Origin: Nephrocerus scutellatus
Taxonomy: Eukaryota; Arthropoda; Insecta; Diptera; Pipunculidae
Length of the DNA stretch: 64,000 nucleotides
Direction: 5' to 3'
Assembly: GCA_947095585.1 (NCBI GenBank)
Contig: OX352761.1
Span: 53,060,019-53,124,018, forward strand
The notes beneath the pieces are model-generated. The model searched no databases, was not told the origin of the DNA, and was given only the letters and a program-made list of their open reading frames with translations. Numbering within the stretch: position 1 is the stretch's first letter; every line of letters starts with the position of its first letter. This document shows positions 1-10,816 of this stretch, piece by piece. The position numbers were made by a program, and so were the translations under genes.

Positions 1-409
1 TGCCGATTCGTGCAGAATCGTTCGCTGATTTAGCAGTGTTTTTTTTTTTTTTTTAAAAAAGACTCACTGACCCTGAATGACTTTCGCCACGGCAATAAGT
101 TGGGCTATGCCCTCTATTAAAATTAAAAATTAAAAAATTCGAAGGAATGTGATTTACAATATAATACATTCCTCACGTTTATAGCCGGTTTCAATTTATT
201 TTCTCAGAATTATCTCTGATTCGTTGAAAAAAGCAATACGAAATAACGAACACGAAACTAATACGAGTCAAGTCCAAATACTTTAATGAATGAATCATGG
301 TCAGGGAAAACTACAAAAAACCTTGACCAAGAAAATATTACAAAATAAACAACAAATATTATAAATAATATAAAAAATAATAATTTTTTAAATAAAATAA
401 TCTTATCCT
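1..409. other. AT-rich non-coding stretch, probable LINE 3' UTR
   Basis: No coding capacity is visible. A T-run at about 37-54 is followed by A/T-rich sequence containing short ATTCATTC-like runs when read on the minus strand. It directly follows, on the minus strand, the stop of the LINE fragment at 410-811, so a LINE 3' untranslated tail is the simplest reading. This is inference from position and composition only. Confidence 0.4.
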
Positions 410-811
410 CTAATGAACACTACGGTCGTCCTTCAGGAAGTTGTTTACAGCTATTTTGAAGGCCTGTAAATTATAAGATTCGGGAAATACGGAGTCGACC
501 AATTGATTCCACATCGAAGTCACTCTCGGATAAAAGGACGATTTGAAGTGTTGGGTTCTACATGAGAACGGTTTTAAGGCAAACCTATGTTGATTAGACC
601 TCAAACGAGTGTTAACGTTGCTGACAAAAGGACCTGGGAATAGAGAACGGGTTTCTGAAGAACATCTACCGTTGTAAAATTTTTAGAAAACAGATAAAGC
701 TCCAACATTACGTCTATGCTCCAAAGAATCAAGAGATGAAGTAATTGTTAAATCGTTTATCAAACGGATAACTCTATTTTGAATTCCATCAAGATGAACC
801 ATCTTGGAGCC
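410..811 (-). pseudogene. LINE reverse-transcriptase C-terminal fragment (CR1/Jockey-like)
   Basis: The minus strand encodes the end of a non-LTR retrotransposon ORF2. It starts near 811 with the motif LDGIQNRVIRLI, typical of the region downstream of the RT domain, and ends at 410 with a tail of the type MWNQLVDSVFPESYNLQAFK. An in-frame stop near 690 breaks it, so only the last 64 codons (604-410) are open. The catalytic RT core is absent, so this is a 5'-truncated relic. Family placement is tentative. Confidence 0.7.
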
Positions 812-893
812 TATTGGTTCATCTTGATGGAATTCAAAATAGAGTTATCCGTTTGATAAACGATGTAACAATTACTTCATCTCTTGATTCTTT
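723..893. repeat. 78-bp inverted repeat made of LINE coding sequence
   Basis: The left arm is 723-800 and the right arm 816-893, with a 15-nt loop. I see one mismatch between the arms. Both arms are the same LINE segment (encoding LDGIQNRVIRLIND), once on each strand. A shortened version with about 38-bp arms recurs at 2087-2178 because the 1.32-kb tandem duplication starts inside the left arm. Confidence 0.9.
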
Positions 894-1759
894 TTGTCTA
901 CATTAGAGCAAAATAAAATTCTGTTGTTGTTGTACCTATGTAACATCATCTCCCATGCTGACTATACATCGGAGCTTGTCAAATGTTGTACTAGCTTCAA
1001 TGCGTCTCCCTTTAGTGATGTCTTAAGGTAATGCATTTTCTCTACATCCATAAGAAGTTTATTACTATGTATAATGTTATCCATTTTTTTATTGCGCCAT
1101 CAAATATTGGTACTTTAATTGCTGGCAGTTGTACTTCATTAGATGGTTGTTTGGTGGTTTCATTGGGAGTTTTTAAACAACCATTAAGCTCTAGTACAAA
1201 ACTTCTGTATTTCTGTTCAATGATTTCAAAAGCATTTGTTTTCAAATATTCTTCTTCTATATCAGTTTCTGTTGAATGTATCAGTATTTCTTCGTGTAAC
1301 TGGGCAATGTTGTTCCACGCTCCACTAACTTCATTCAATTTGAATTGAATGTAAGTGTGTTGTGTCTCATCTGGTAGCGCTTCTTTTTCTTTTATAAGTT
1401 TTTCCAATAAGGATATTCTTATATTCTGCTTTTTTACTCGCAGATTTTGTTCTGAAGAACTGCTGTCGACGCTTTGTCTGCGTTTTACGCGATCTTCTTT
1501 TAGTTTTTCTAGTTCTTCCGTTCTATTTAGAATTTCTATTTCTTTGCTCAATATCGTTCATCATTTTTTGTACAAGTGTTTCTACTTGTTTTTTAAAATC
1601 TTTTATAAAGTAGTCATGTGTTTCATTATTTTCTTTGTTCTTTATCAGTATTGAGTCGTTACTACTAAACTCATCCCAGCTTTTCGTCAAGCCTCCCTTC
1701 TTATTTTGTAAATAATTCAAAGTCTTTCTAATCGAACTGTCTTTTTTATAATCAGGCAT
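884..1759 (-). pseudogene. BEL/Pao Gag fragment, copy 1 (DUF1759-like)
   Basis: The start is the ATG at 1759 (MPDYKKDSS). An acidic/basic coiled N-terminal region follows, then the stretch LPAIKVPIFDGAIKKW, resembling the start of the DUF1759 domain of BEL/Pao Gag (usual form LP-x-LP-x-F-x-G-x2-x-W). A one-base insertion near 1545, absent from copy 2, splits it into 1759-1523 and 1551-1042. A further break near 1080 moves the rest of DUF1759 to another frame, where the duplication joint cuts it off. No protease, RT or integrase lies downstream on this strand, so this is an isolated fragment. Confidence 0.7.
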
Positions 1760-2087
1760 TTTTTGTTCAATTGTTCAGATAGTCACAAATTGTCCACGTA
1801 GGTTATAGTTCAAATTGTCAAATTGTAGAAAAAAATTTCAACATAGTTTATAGTTCAAATAAAATAGTCACAATTTTTCCGTATAAGTTCAAGTTCAAGT
1901 AGTCACAATTTTTCCACCGATTTTAAGTATTATCTTCACAGTTTTTCCACGGATTTTAAGTATTATCTTCACAGTTTTTCCACGGATTTTAAGTATTATC
2001 TTCACAGTTTTCCACGGTTTTTAAGTATTATCTTCACAGTTTTTTCACAAATAATTCACTGTTATAAGTCACAGTTTTTCCACGGAA
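1760..2087 (-). repeat. BEL gag leader with 33-bp minisatellite, copy 1
   Basis: Upstream of the gag ATG on the minus strand lies non-coding DNA with recurring CACAATTTTTCC/CACAGTTTTTCC motifs. From about 1915 to 2060 a roughly 33-bp unit (acggattttaagtattatc plus ttcacagtttttcc) repeats about four times with small changes. Its position immediately 5' of gag suggests an untranslated leader or LTR-proximal region. No LTR was identified. Confidence 0.75.
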
Positions 2088-2194
2088 CGGATAACTCTAT
2101 TTTGAATTCCATCAAGATGAACCATCTTGGAGCCCATTGGTTCATCTTGATGGAATTCAAAATAGAGTTATCCGTTTGATAAACGATGTAACAA

Positions 2195-3081
2195 TTACTT
2201 CATCTCTTGATTCTTTTTGTCTACATTAGAGCAAAATAAAATTCTGTTGTTGTTGTACCTATGTAACATCATCTCCCATGCTGACTTTACATCGGAGCTT
2301 GTCAAATGTTGTACTAGCTTCAAAGCGTCTCCCTTTAGTGATGTCTTAAGGTAATGCATTTTCTCTACATCCATAAGAAGTTTATTACTATGTATAATGT
2401 TATCCATTCTTTTATTGCGCCATCAAATATTGGTACTTTAATTGCTGGCAGTTGTACTTCATTAGATGGTTGTTTGGTGGTTTCATTGGGAGTTTTTAAA
2501 CAACCATTAAGCTCTAGTACAAAACTTCTGTATTTCTGTTCAATGATTTCAAAAGCATTTGTTTTCAAATATTCTTCTTCTATATCAGTTTCTGTTGAAT
2601 GTATCAGTATTTCTTCGTGTAACTGGGCAATGTTGTTCCACGCTCCACTAACTTCATTCAATTTGAATTGAATGTAAGTGTGTTGTGTCTCATCTGGTAG
2701 CGCTTCTTTTTCTTTTATAAGTTTTTCCAATAAGGATATTCTTATATTCTGCTTTTTTACTCGCAGATTTTGTTCTGAAGAACTGCTGTCGACGCTTTGT
2801 CTGCGTTTTACGCGATCTTCTTTTAGTTTTTCTAGTTCTTCCGTTCTATTTAGAATTTCTATTCTTTGCTCAATATCGTTCATCATTTTTTGTACAAGTG
2901 TTTCTACTTGTTTTTTAAAATCTTTTATAAAGTAGTCATGTGTTTCATTATTTTCTTTGTTCTTTATCAGTATTGAGTCGTTACTACTAAACTCATCCCA
3001 GCTTTTCGTCAAGCCTCCCTTCTTATTTTGTAAATAATTCAAAGTCTTTCTAATCGAACTGTCTTTTTTATAATCAGGCAT
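2195..3081 (-). pseudogene. BEL/Pao Gag fragment, copy 2
   Basis: The same fragment as at 884-1759 but better preserved: 238 codons are open from the ATG at 3081 to 2365, without copy 1's insertion. The remaining DUF1759 part is open in another frame at 2407-2195 and contains YLKTSLKGDALKLV, matching the family's usual xYLKSSLxGEAxxxI pattern. One frameshift near 2390-2400 therefore breaks the domain. The fragment ends at a LINE-derived junction at about 2195, with no zinc knuckle or pol. Confidence 0.72.
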
Positions 3082-3408
3082 TTTTTGTTCAATTGTTCAG
3101 ATAGTCACAAATTGTCCACGTAGGTTATAGTTCAAATTGTCAAATTGTAGAAAAAAATTTCAACATAGTTTATAGTTCAAATAAAATAGTCACAATTTTT
3201 CCGTATAAGTTCAAGTTCAAGTAGTCACAATTTTTCCACCGATTTTAAGTATTATCTTCACAGTTTTTCCACGGATTTTAAGTATTATCTTCACAGTTTT
3301 TCCACGGATTTTAAGTATTATCTTCACAGTTTTCCACGGTTTTTAAGTATTATCTTCACAGTTTTTTCACAAATAATTCACTGTTATAAGTCACAGTTTT
3401 TCCACGGA
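3082..3408 (-). repeat. BEL gag leader with 33-bp minisatellite, copy 2
   Basis: Duplicate of 1760-2087 with the same 33-bp repeats (about 3238-3383). After 3408 the sequence leaves the duplicated unit. Confidence 0.75.
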
Positions 3409-3849
3409 TTTTAAGTTCCCACGGCTCGAAGGACCATTAATGTTCGCGATATAACAATATTAGAAATTAAAAGAATATAACAATATAAGCAATGAAAAGA
3501 ATATAAATACCGTTCGGCCCGACGTCTTCAATCGAAGTGGTCATTTTTAATTTCTCAAAAACAGAATTCAAACTAATGTATAACAATAACAAAGCGAGAG
3601 TCGGAATTGACAAAAAAATGAAAATGATTATGAAAAGCACAATCATCAAAAGTGTGGGAACGTTCCGCTGGTGCGAGAAGCGCACTCAGCAAAAAGTGTG
3701 TGAACGTTCCTCTGGTGCGAGAAGCGCACTCAGCTAAAAGTGTGGGAATGTTCCGCCAGTGCGAGAAGCGCACTCAGCAAAAAGTTTAAATACATAATTG
3801 TCACGAATTTTCAGCTTATGTCTGCGTCGTAGACACCGCCTTTGAAACA
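3409..3849. repeat. Unassigned spacer with 43-bp tandem repeat (3 copies)
   Basis: No gene is supported. At 3647-3785 a 43-44 bp unit (core ggtgcgagaagcgcactcag) occurs three times in direct orientation with a few substitutions. The flanks are A/T-rich and show nothing recognisable. Confidence 0.8.
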
Positions 3850-5075
3850 AATGACCTCTTCACTCGATTCTCATCTTTACCTCGTCTACTTCGAGCTACG
3901 GCTTACTGGCTTCGTTTCTTTACGAACTTGCGACGTACGGCACAGAATATGTCAACTCGTGTATCGGGACCACTTTCAGTCGACGAAATTTGCTCGGCTC
4001 GAATACGTTTGATTACCATCGCACAGCAACAGTTTTTCGCCGACGAAATAGTAATGATGACCAAAGGTAGAACTGTCTCCAAAGGAAGCAAATTGGCACG
4101 ACTTTCGCCATTTATTGATGAGAAAGGGATGCTACGAGTTGGCGGTCGATTGGAGAATGCAATGAGAAAGAAAGAAAGAATGAGAATGAGAATGAAAGGC
4201 AAGACCGTTCTAGACTTTAGGAGTGGATTATGCAGGCCCTGTTCAGTTAAAGGCCTGGAAAGGTCGGTGCAACAAAATAGCCATCTTCGTTTGCTTCTGT
4301 ACGAAGGCCGTACAGCTCGAGTTAGTAAGCGATTACACAGCATTTAAACGCTTCACCGCACGTCGTGGAATATGCACTAACATATACAGTGATTGTGGAA
4401 CCAATTTTAAAGGGGCTGCAAATATTTTGGAAACAGAGAAATTGCACACATCTAAGCACTGGACTGAAGATATCGCACAACGTATGCAAGCCAACGGCAC
4501 AACATGACATTTCAACCCTCCTGCTTCGCCTCACTTCGGCGGATTATGGGAAGTCGGTGTAAAATCCATGAAACACCATTTGAAGCGGGTAATTGGTCAT
4601 TATTCTCTGACATTTGAAGAATATGCAACGGTATTAGCACAAGTCGAAGCATGCCTCAATTCACGGCCATTTTGTCCGCTAACTGAACATCCGGAGGATC
4701 TCTCGATTTTAACACCAGGACATTTTCTAACTGGCGCACCGCTTAACACCGTACCCGAAAGGGATCTTACCGAAATTAAATCTACCCATCTGAACAGATG
4801 GCGGCTTATGCAGAAAATACGGCAAGACTTCTGGAAAAAATGGAGATACGAATACTTGGTTCGACTGCAGCAGCGTCCAAAATGGCTTACTCCAAATGCT
4901 GAACTCAAAGTGGGGCAATTGGTACTATTGCCTGATGAGCAAATGCCCCCCACGCTTTGGCGACTTGGCAGAATCACCGCAACACATCCTGGAGCTGACA
5001 AAAAATTCGGGTAGACACAATTAGGAGTGCAACCACATCATTCAAGCGACCGATAGCTAAACTCTGCTTTCTACC
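3850..5075 (+). pseudogene. BEL/Pao Pol 3' half: integrase and DUF5641 region, decayed
   Basis: The plus strand encodes the back half of a BEL/Pao polyprotein in several frames. About 3850-4190 covers the segment before integrase, with LSVDEI, SKLARLSPFIDEKGMLRVGGRLENA. The zinc-binding part is missing (deletion near 4195-4215). About 4215-4430 carries the integrase core start VDYAGPVQLKAWKGR and IYSDCGTNF. From 4530, FNPPASPHFGGLWEVGVKS leads into 4568-5014, a DUF5641-type tail (LTPGHFLTGAPLNTVPE, RWRLMQKIRQDFWKKW). A frameshift at about 5010 moves the end (FKRPIAKLCFLP) to another frame. At least four breaks make it non-functional. 5076-5277 shows only an A/T-rich tail. Confidence 0.85.
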
Positions 5076-5277
5076 AATGCTCGATGTCACTCCCACACAC
5101 CCACACTTATAATAAAATATCTCGTCTCAACTAACCAATTATTTAATCTATGATAACTTTAACTAAATTGCTTGTAATTAACCCACACATATAAATAAAT
5201 GTTGCCACACACTATTCACCACACCTTTTGTTTCCGCCTTCATGTACCTATCCATACGTCACGGAGATGAGGACCAG

Positions 5278-5581
5278 CTGACCCATCTTGCAGCACGCAT
5301 CTTTCATTGAAGCTGAATAACTGTGTATCATACAAATGCGGAAACACATAGTCGAGCAATTCGTTCCACATAATTGTTTTGCGGCTAAACAAGAAATCTC
5401 TGAATTGGTTGGTACGTCTGAAGATATGTCTAATGGTAGACCCGTGAGCTCGAGTTGGGGCACGGGTATTTCGGTTGGGTTGGAGGATGTGCGGGATGCA
5501 TTTGGATATTTCTTTTGTTTGTTGTATTTTTATGTTTTGTAAGTCGAACTGTATTTCTTTTAACTTGAACCAATTGCCCAA
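5278..5581 (-). pseudogene. LINE ORF2 C-terminal tail, unit 1
   Basis: Minus-strand open frame ending with FRDFLFSRKTIMWNELLDYV, the usual arginine/WN-containing tail of a Jockey/CR1-type ORF2. It is related in pattern to, but distinct from, the fragment at 410-811. In this first unit the LINE sequence continues left of the unit boundary to 5240. In units 2 and 3 it is cut at the boundary and joined to the satellite. No RT core is present. Confidence 0.6.
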
Positions 5582-5739
5582 GGCACCAACAAATCAATTC
5601 AGAGGGCGCATGGTTTTCTGTACTAACGGGCTTAAGCGAATTCGGCGGAGAGGAAAACTTCAAGCTCCTCAAGTGTCCTCGCCTATCGGTGGTAATAACT
5701 CAGCAATCTGCCGACGATGGTTAGTTGGTCTTGTTTGCA

Positions 5740-6110
5740 AATTATAGTAGAATTCGTTCAAGAAACGTTCACGGATCTGAACAACCTTGTGCAACATTTA
5801 ATATCTAGTTGACGAATTTCATGTCTTACTTCTGAACGGAGATTTCTGTTAGAATCTCAACAAAGTCTACTTCGGCGTTTGGGAATCTAAGTCTGTCAGT
5901 AAGCCAGTCGATGGAATAATTATATTCATCGAACGTTTTCTTATCTCGTTGCTTACGCCATCTAATAGCCTCGCGAGTGTCATAATCCGACTGGCTGTCC
6001 TTATACTGCTGACGCAGATAATCAATAAAATCGTCCCATAAGAAAAACTGTAGTGATCGGTGAAACCTCCAGAACCATTCTTTAACTCTTCCCTTAACCC
6101 AACCAAAATT
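5740..6110 (-). pseudogene. Ty3/Gypsy Gag fragment, unit 1
   Basis: Read on the minus strand from about 6084, the frame contains WFWRFHRSLQFF, QQYKDSQSDYDTREAIRWRK and KTFDEYNYSIDWLTDRL. These align in order with the Gypsy2 Gag segment at about 40770-40960 (WFWRYHRS, QYKDCRTDYDLLESIRSRKQ, SFDEYFDSV). A frameshift near 5850 follows and the similarity fades (RNLRSEVRHEI in another frame). It is an isolated capsid-like fragment of a Gypsy2-related element, with no zinc knuckle or pol beside it. Confidence 0.7.
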
Positions 6111-6119
6111 CCTTTCCTG

Positions 6120-7157
6120 TACCTAATAAATGAAATTATCTATCGTCAATACATCGGACAGCCCTTAACATTGTAGATGCCAGCTCGAGATTATGTTAGA
6201 CACCTTATCGGCCATGTTAACATATAATTGAGAAGAACGAGTTGGGTATGAGGTCTGCAGATTTGGATCTCTTCACTCAATGTCACATCGTGTGGCGAGG
6301 ATCAATTGTCGAAATCTGAGGTGTCGGCTGGCAGCTTCGCTCTTCTTGTAATTTTAACATGCCAAAACAACGTTCGACATTGGTTTCGATATGATATGAG
6401 TTTATTCATTTCATTACCATTTCCATGCGCCGCTTACTCAGAGCAATGCATGGAAAGGGTCATTAACGTTCTAAGCGGCCGGCGCTCGTTTGCCCATGAT
6501 GCTTAGATTGCATATTTATTTTCATAGGCGAACGACCCGCCGGTCATAAATTATGTTATTGGAGATGTTTTATATTTTTTGTCATGGAAATGGTAATGAA
6601 ATAATAAGGTCGTTCGCTTGTGGAAACAAATATGTCAACGCAGCAGCATAGGCGAAATCCATAATCACCTGGTGGGCTATTTGTATATTTTTTTTTAAGA
6701 ACTTTTATTTTGACATTTTTGCCTTTCGATCTACGATAAAGTAGATACACTGTTGGTTTATCTGGCGAAGATTCTGTACTAGTTGCACGTTTTTTTGCCC
6801 GTTAAATATTGTACTTTGATTTCCACTATTGCATTGCTAGTGTGCCATTAAAGAATACGTATGGGCTATTTTTGTTTACTTTTGTTTTCATGCACCAAAT
6901 GTGCTATTAATTAAAACGTAGTACTGATTTGTGTATGCTTTTACTTTGAGAGGCACTAGAGTCGATGTAGGGTCAAAAACGTTGTATGCTTTTAGACATG
7001 TTATTTATGTGGTCGCTGGTGCGATCCCTCACACCACACTTCCTGGGGAAAAAGGAGAAATCATGACATATCTTGATTTCTTCTTTTCCGCGCCATTTCT
7101 ACAATAAGGGATATCAAAAAGAATTTTTACAATGTAGTGTTTAAATATATATTTTTT
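6120..7157. other. Unassigned module DNA with a 20-bp inverted repeat, unit 1
   Basis: No protein family is recognised; open frames are short. The clearest structure is a perfect 20-bp inverted repeat, 6408-6427 against 6583-6602 (atttcattaccatttccatg), 155 nt apart. A second shorter pair, gcgaacgacc near 6528 and ggtcgttcgc near 6607, lies around it. A small tgtggt/accaca pair lies near 7014-7045. It might be the end of a retroelement, but no LTR end or primer site was found. Confidence 0.5.
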
Positions 7158-7933
7158 AAATTCTCTATATTAACTTCACTTGCCCGTGGCTGGCTGGCCA
7201 AATTTTGTTATCAATTTTTAACCTACTTCCTACAGCCCGATTTTATTGAAATTTTGCACACATGTATATCTCCCAAGACAACACTTTCTATTGAAATTTG
7301 AGGCCCCTCGGGCCGCGGGGTCCCATACAAATATTTTACAAAATTTACCCGATTTTCTTTAAATTTTACACACATGTGTATACCCAATAAACAATACTTT
7401 TTCGAAAATTTGGTAGTGATCGGGTCCCGGGTTCGGCCGCAAGGCCCTTATACATTTTTTAAATATCTATACTGGCATCAGATATTCGTCGCCCTTTATG
7501 GACTGTGTGCGGTGTGTGCTGCGCAGTCGGCTGCGCTGCATGGTTTTGGTGGTAGAGAGAGAGAGAAATCTTAGCTCACGCACAAATGAACCCAGCAAAT
7601 GAAACGAGACATAAATGTTTTATGCTTAATTCAACTTACATTTTTATTTACTGAATTTTATTTTTATTGATGTCGTTTTTTGTTGTCGATATCAACTTAC
7701 AGATAGAACAACAAGTTTTCGCAATATTCTGTCATTTCGCGTTTTCATAAATTAGTTCAGAGCAGTCAAAGAGTTCTCAAGATAAATGTTCGTGTTTCTT
7801 ATTTGCTCAGAGTATGAGCGTGCTCTAAGTGCTCAGAATAAAATGATCTGAGCATTTTCAATTTTAACATCTGATGTCAAATGTCTGTTTCGATTACTTT
7901 CTCCTACAATAAAAAAAATGGCTCAGGATCGAG
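7158..7933 (+). mobile_element. Dispersed repeat E, truncated at its 3' end (unit 1)
   Basis: E begins aaattctctatattaac and, in its complete copy at 26151-27010, ends with gggttgttttttt. Here the last ~80 bp are replaced by the satellite (junction at ggatcgag/ggtccaac). Short frames such as MCIPNKQYFFENLVVIG recur in every copy but match nothing known. E has no recognised transposase or terminal inverted repeats. It behaves as a non-autonomous dispersed element of undetermined class. Confidence 0.7.
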
Positions 7934-9974
7934 GGTCCAACACTAATATCCCCCCCTCAGTTATCGATCGCATCCCCCTAGAGCTGTCTTACCATCACCA
8001 TTCAACTCAGCAACTACGAAAACCATAAAATCGACACTAATATCGGTCAACCCCCCCATCAGTTGTCGACTCATCCCCCTAGAGCTGTGTTACTACCACC
8101 ATTCAACTCAGCAACCACAAAAACCATAAAATCGACACTAATATCGGTCACCCCCTCCCCCCACCGTTATCGACCAATCCCCCTAAAACTGTCTTACCAT
8201 CACCATTCAACTCTGCGACCACGAAAACCATAAAATCGACACTAATATCCCCCCCTTAGTTATCGATCGCATCCCGCTAGAGCTGTCTTACCATCACCAT
8301 TCAACTCAGCGACCCCGAAAACCATAAAATCAACACTAATATCGGACCCCCCCCCCCTCAGTTATCGACCTCATCCCCATAGAGCTGTCTTACCATCACA
8401 CCATTCAACTCAGCGACCCCGAAAACCATAGAATCGACACTAATATTATTCACCAACCCCTTCCCTTATCGACCCATCACTCAAGAGTTGTCTTGCCATC
8501 ACCATTCAACTCAACGAACCCGAAAACTATAGAATCGACACTTATATCGGTCACCCCCCCCCCCTCCAATCCGTTATCGACACATCCCCCTAGAGCTGTA
8601 TTACCATCACCATTCAACTAAGCGACCCAGAAAACCATAAAATCGACACTAATATTCCCCCTCAGTTATCGATCGCATCCCCCTAGAGCTGTCTTACCAT
8701 CACCATTCAACTCAGCGACCACGAAAACCATAAAATCGACACTAATATCGGTCACCCCCTCCCCCCACCGTTATCGACCCATCACCCTAAAACTGTCTTA
8801 CCATCACCATTCAACCCTGCGACCACGAAAACCATAAAATCGACACTAATATCCCCACCTCAGTTATCGATCGCATCCCCCTAGAGCTGTCTTACCATCA
8901 CCATTCAACTCAGCGACTACGAAAACCATAAAATCGACACTAATATCGGTCAACCCCCCATCAGTTGTCGACTCATCCACCTAGAGCTGTGTTACTACCA
9001 CCATTCAACTCAGCAACCACAAAAACCATAAAATCGACACTAATATCGGTCACCCCCTCCCCCCACCGTTACCGACCAATCCCCCTAAAACTGTCTTACC
9101 ATCACCATTCAACTCTGCGACCACGAAAACCATAAAATCGACACTAATATCCCCCCTTAGTTATCGATCGCATCCCGCTAGAGCTGTCTTACCATCACCA
9201 TTCAACTCAGCGACCCCGAAAACCATAAAATCAACACTAATATCGGACCCCCTCCCTCAGTTATCGACCTCATCCCCCTAGAGCTGTCTTACCATCACAC
9301 CATTCAACTCAGCGACCCCGAAAACCATAAAATCAACACTAATATCGGACCCCCCCCCTCTCAGTTATCGACCTCATCCCCCTAGAGCTGTCTTACCACC
9401 ACCATTCAACTCAACGACCCCGAAAACCATAAAATCATCACTAACATGGGTCACCCCCCCACCATCAGTTATCGACCCCATCCCCCCAGAGCTGTCTTAC
9501 CATCACACCATTCTACTCAGCGACACCGAAAACCATAAAATCAACACTAATATCGGACCTCATTCCCCTAGAGCTGTCTTACCATCACCATTCAACTCAG
9601 CGACCCCGAAAACCATAAAATCAGCACTAGCATCGGTCACTCCCCCACCCACAGTTATCGACCCCATCCCCTAGAGCTGTCTTACCATCACACCATTCAA
9701 CACACCATGCGACCCCGAAAACCATAAAATCAACACTAATATCGGTCACTCCCCCACCCTCAGTTATCGACCCCATCCCCCTAGAGCTGTCTTACCATCA
9801 CACCATTCAACTCAGCGACCCCGAAAACTATAAAATCAACACTAATATCGGACCCCCCCCCCCTCAGTTATCGACCTCATCCCCCTAGAGCTGTCTTACC
9901 ATTACCATTCAACTCAGCGACCCCGAAAACCATAAAATCACCACTAATATCGGTCACCCCCCCCCCCCCCCCCC
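7934..9974 (+). repeat. C-rich ~100-bp satellite, array 1 (about 20 monomers)
   Basis: Each monomer reads approximately gttatcgaccccatcc, cctagagctgtcttaccatc, accattcaactcagcgacc, cgaaaaccataaaatc, acactaatatcggtca, then a run of 5-15 C. Monomer length is about 93-109 bp, mostly through changes in the C-run. Variants include ggacc replacing ggtcac and short monomers. The same monomer builds the arrays inside the Helitrons at 20421-21370, 57268-57615 and 60234-60880. Confidence 0.95.
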
Positions 9975-10278
9975 CTGACCCATCTTGCAGCACGCATCTT
10001 TCATTGAAGCTGAATAACTGTGTATCATACAAATGCGGAAACACATAGTCGAGCAATTCGTTCCACATAATTGTTTTGCGGCTAAACAAGAAATCTCTGA
10101 ATTGGTTGGTACGTCCGAAGATATGTCTAATGGTAGACCCGTGAGCTCGAGTTGGGGCACGGGTATTTCGGTTGGGTTGGAGGATGTGCGGGATGCATTT
10201 GGATATTTCTTTTGTTTGTTGTATTTTTATGTTTTGTAAGTCGAACTGTATTTCTTTTAACTTGAACCAATTGCCCAA
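9975..10278 (-). pseudogene. LINE ORF2 C-terminal tail, unit 2
   Basis: Copy of the fragment at 5278-5581, truncated at the junction with the poly-C end of satellite array 1. Confidence 0.6.
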
Positions 10279-10436
10279 GGCACCAACAAATCAATTCAGA
10301 GGGCGCATGGTTTTCTGTACTAACGGGCTTAAGCGAATTCGGCGGAGAGGAAAACTTCAAGCTCCTCAAGTGTCCTCGCCTATCGGTGGTAATAACTCAG
10401 CAATCTGCCGACGATGGTTAGTTGGTCTTGTTTGCA

Positions 10437-10807
10437 AATTATAGTAGAATTCGTTCAAGAAACGTTCACGGATCTGAACAACCTTGTGCAACATTTAATA
10501 TCTAGTTGACGAATTTCATGTCTTACTTCTGAACGGAGATTTCTGTTAGAATCTCAACAAAGTCTACTTCGGCGTTTGGGAATCTAAGTCTGTCAGTAAG
10601 CCAGTCGATGGAATAATTATATTCATCGAACGTTTTCTTATCTCGTTGCTTACGCCATCTAATAGCCTCGCGAGTGTCATAATCCGACTGGCTGTCCTTA
10701 TACTGCTGACGCAGATAATCAATAAAATCGTCCCATAAGAAAAACTGTAGTGATCGGTGAAACCTCCAGAACCATTCTTTAACTCTTCCCTTAACCCAAC
10801 CAAAATT
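10437..10807 (-). pseudogene. Ty3/Gypsy Gag fragment, unit 2
   Basis: Second copy of the Gypsy2-like gag fragment described at 5740-6110, with the same frameshift. Confidence 0.7.
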
Positions 10808-10816
10808 CCTTTCCTG

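Larger units (their letters stand above)
764..3408. repeat. Tandem direct duplication, unit about 1.32 kb
   Basis: The unit 764-2087 is repeated at 2088-3408, with copies offset by 1323-1324 bp and nearly identical. The joint at about 2083-2092 shows the short homology acgga shared by the unit's start and end. Each unit carries half of the inverted repeat, a BEL/Pao gag fragment on the minus strand and its repeat-bearing leader. Confidence 0.92.

Noticed and set aside
3903..4343. 146-codon minus-strand frame opposite the BEL pol segment
   Set aside because: Antisense shadow of the plus-strand BEL/Pao coding sequence, which has clear family motifs.
7374..7574. Conserved 66-codon frame (MCIPNKQYFF) in repeat E copies
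   Set aside because: It recurs only because E recurs. The 18319 and 26377 copies vary in length and end within a (ga)n run. No protein family resemblance is visible.
7934..9974. CRISPR-like array of regularly spaced repeats
   Set aside because: Monomers are contiguous ~100-bp tandem repeats without unique spacers, in an insect transposon context.
10033..10444. Plus-strand frames of 68 and 90 codons opposite the LINE tail (also at 5336 and 14341)
   Set aside because: They lie antisense to the LINE and gag fragments, have no recognised motifs, and are repeated only because the macro-unit is repeated.
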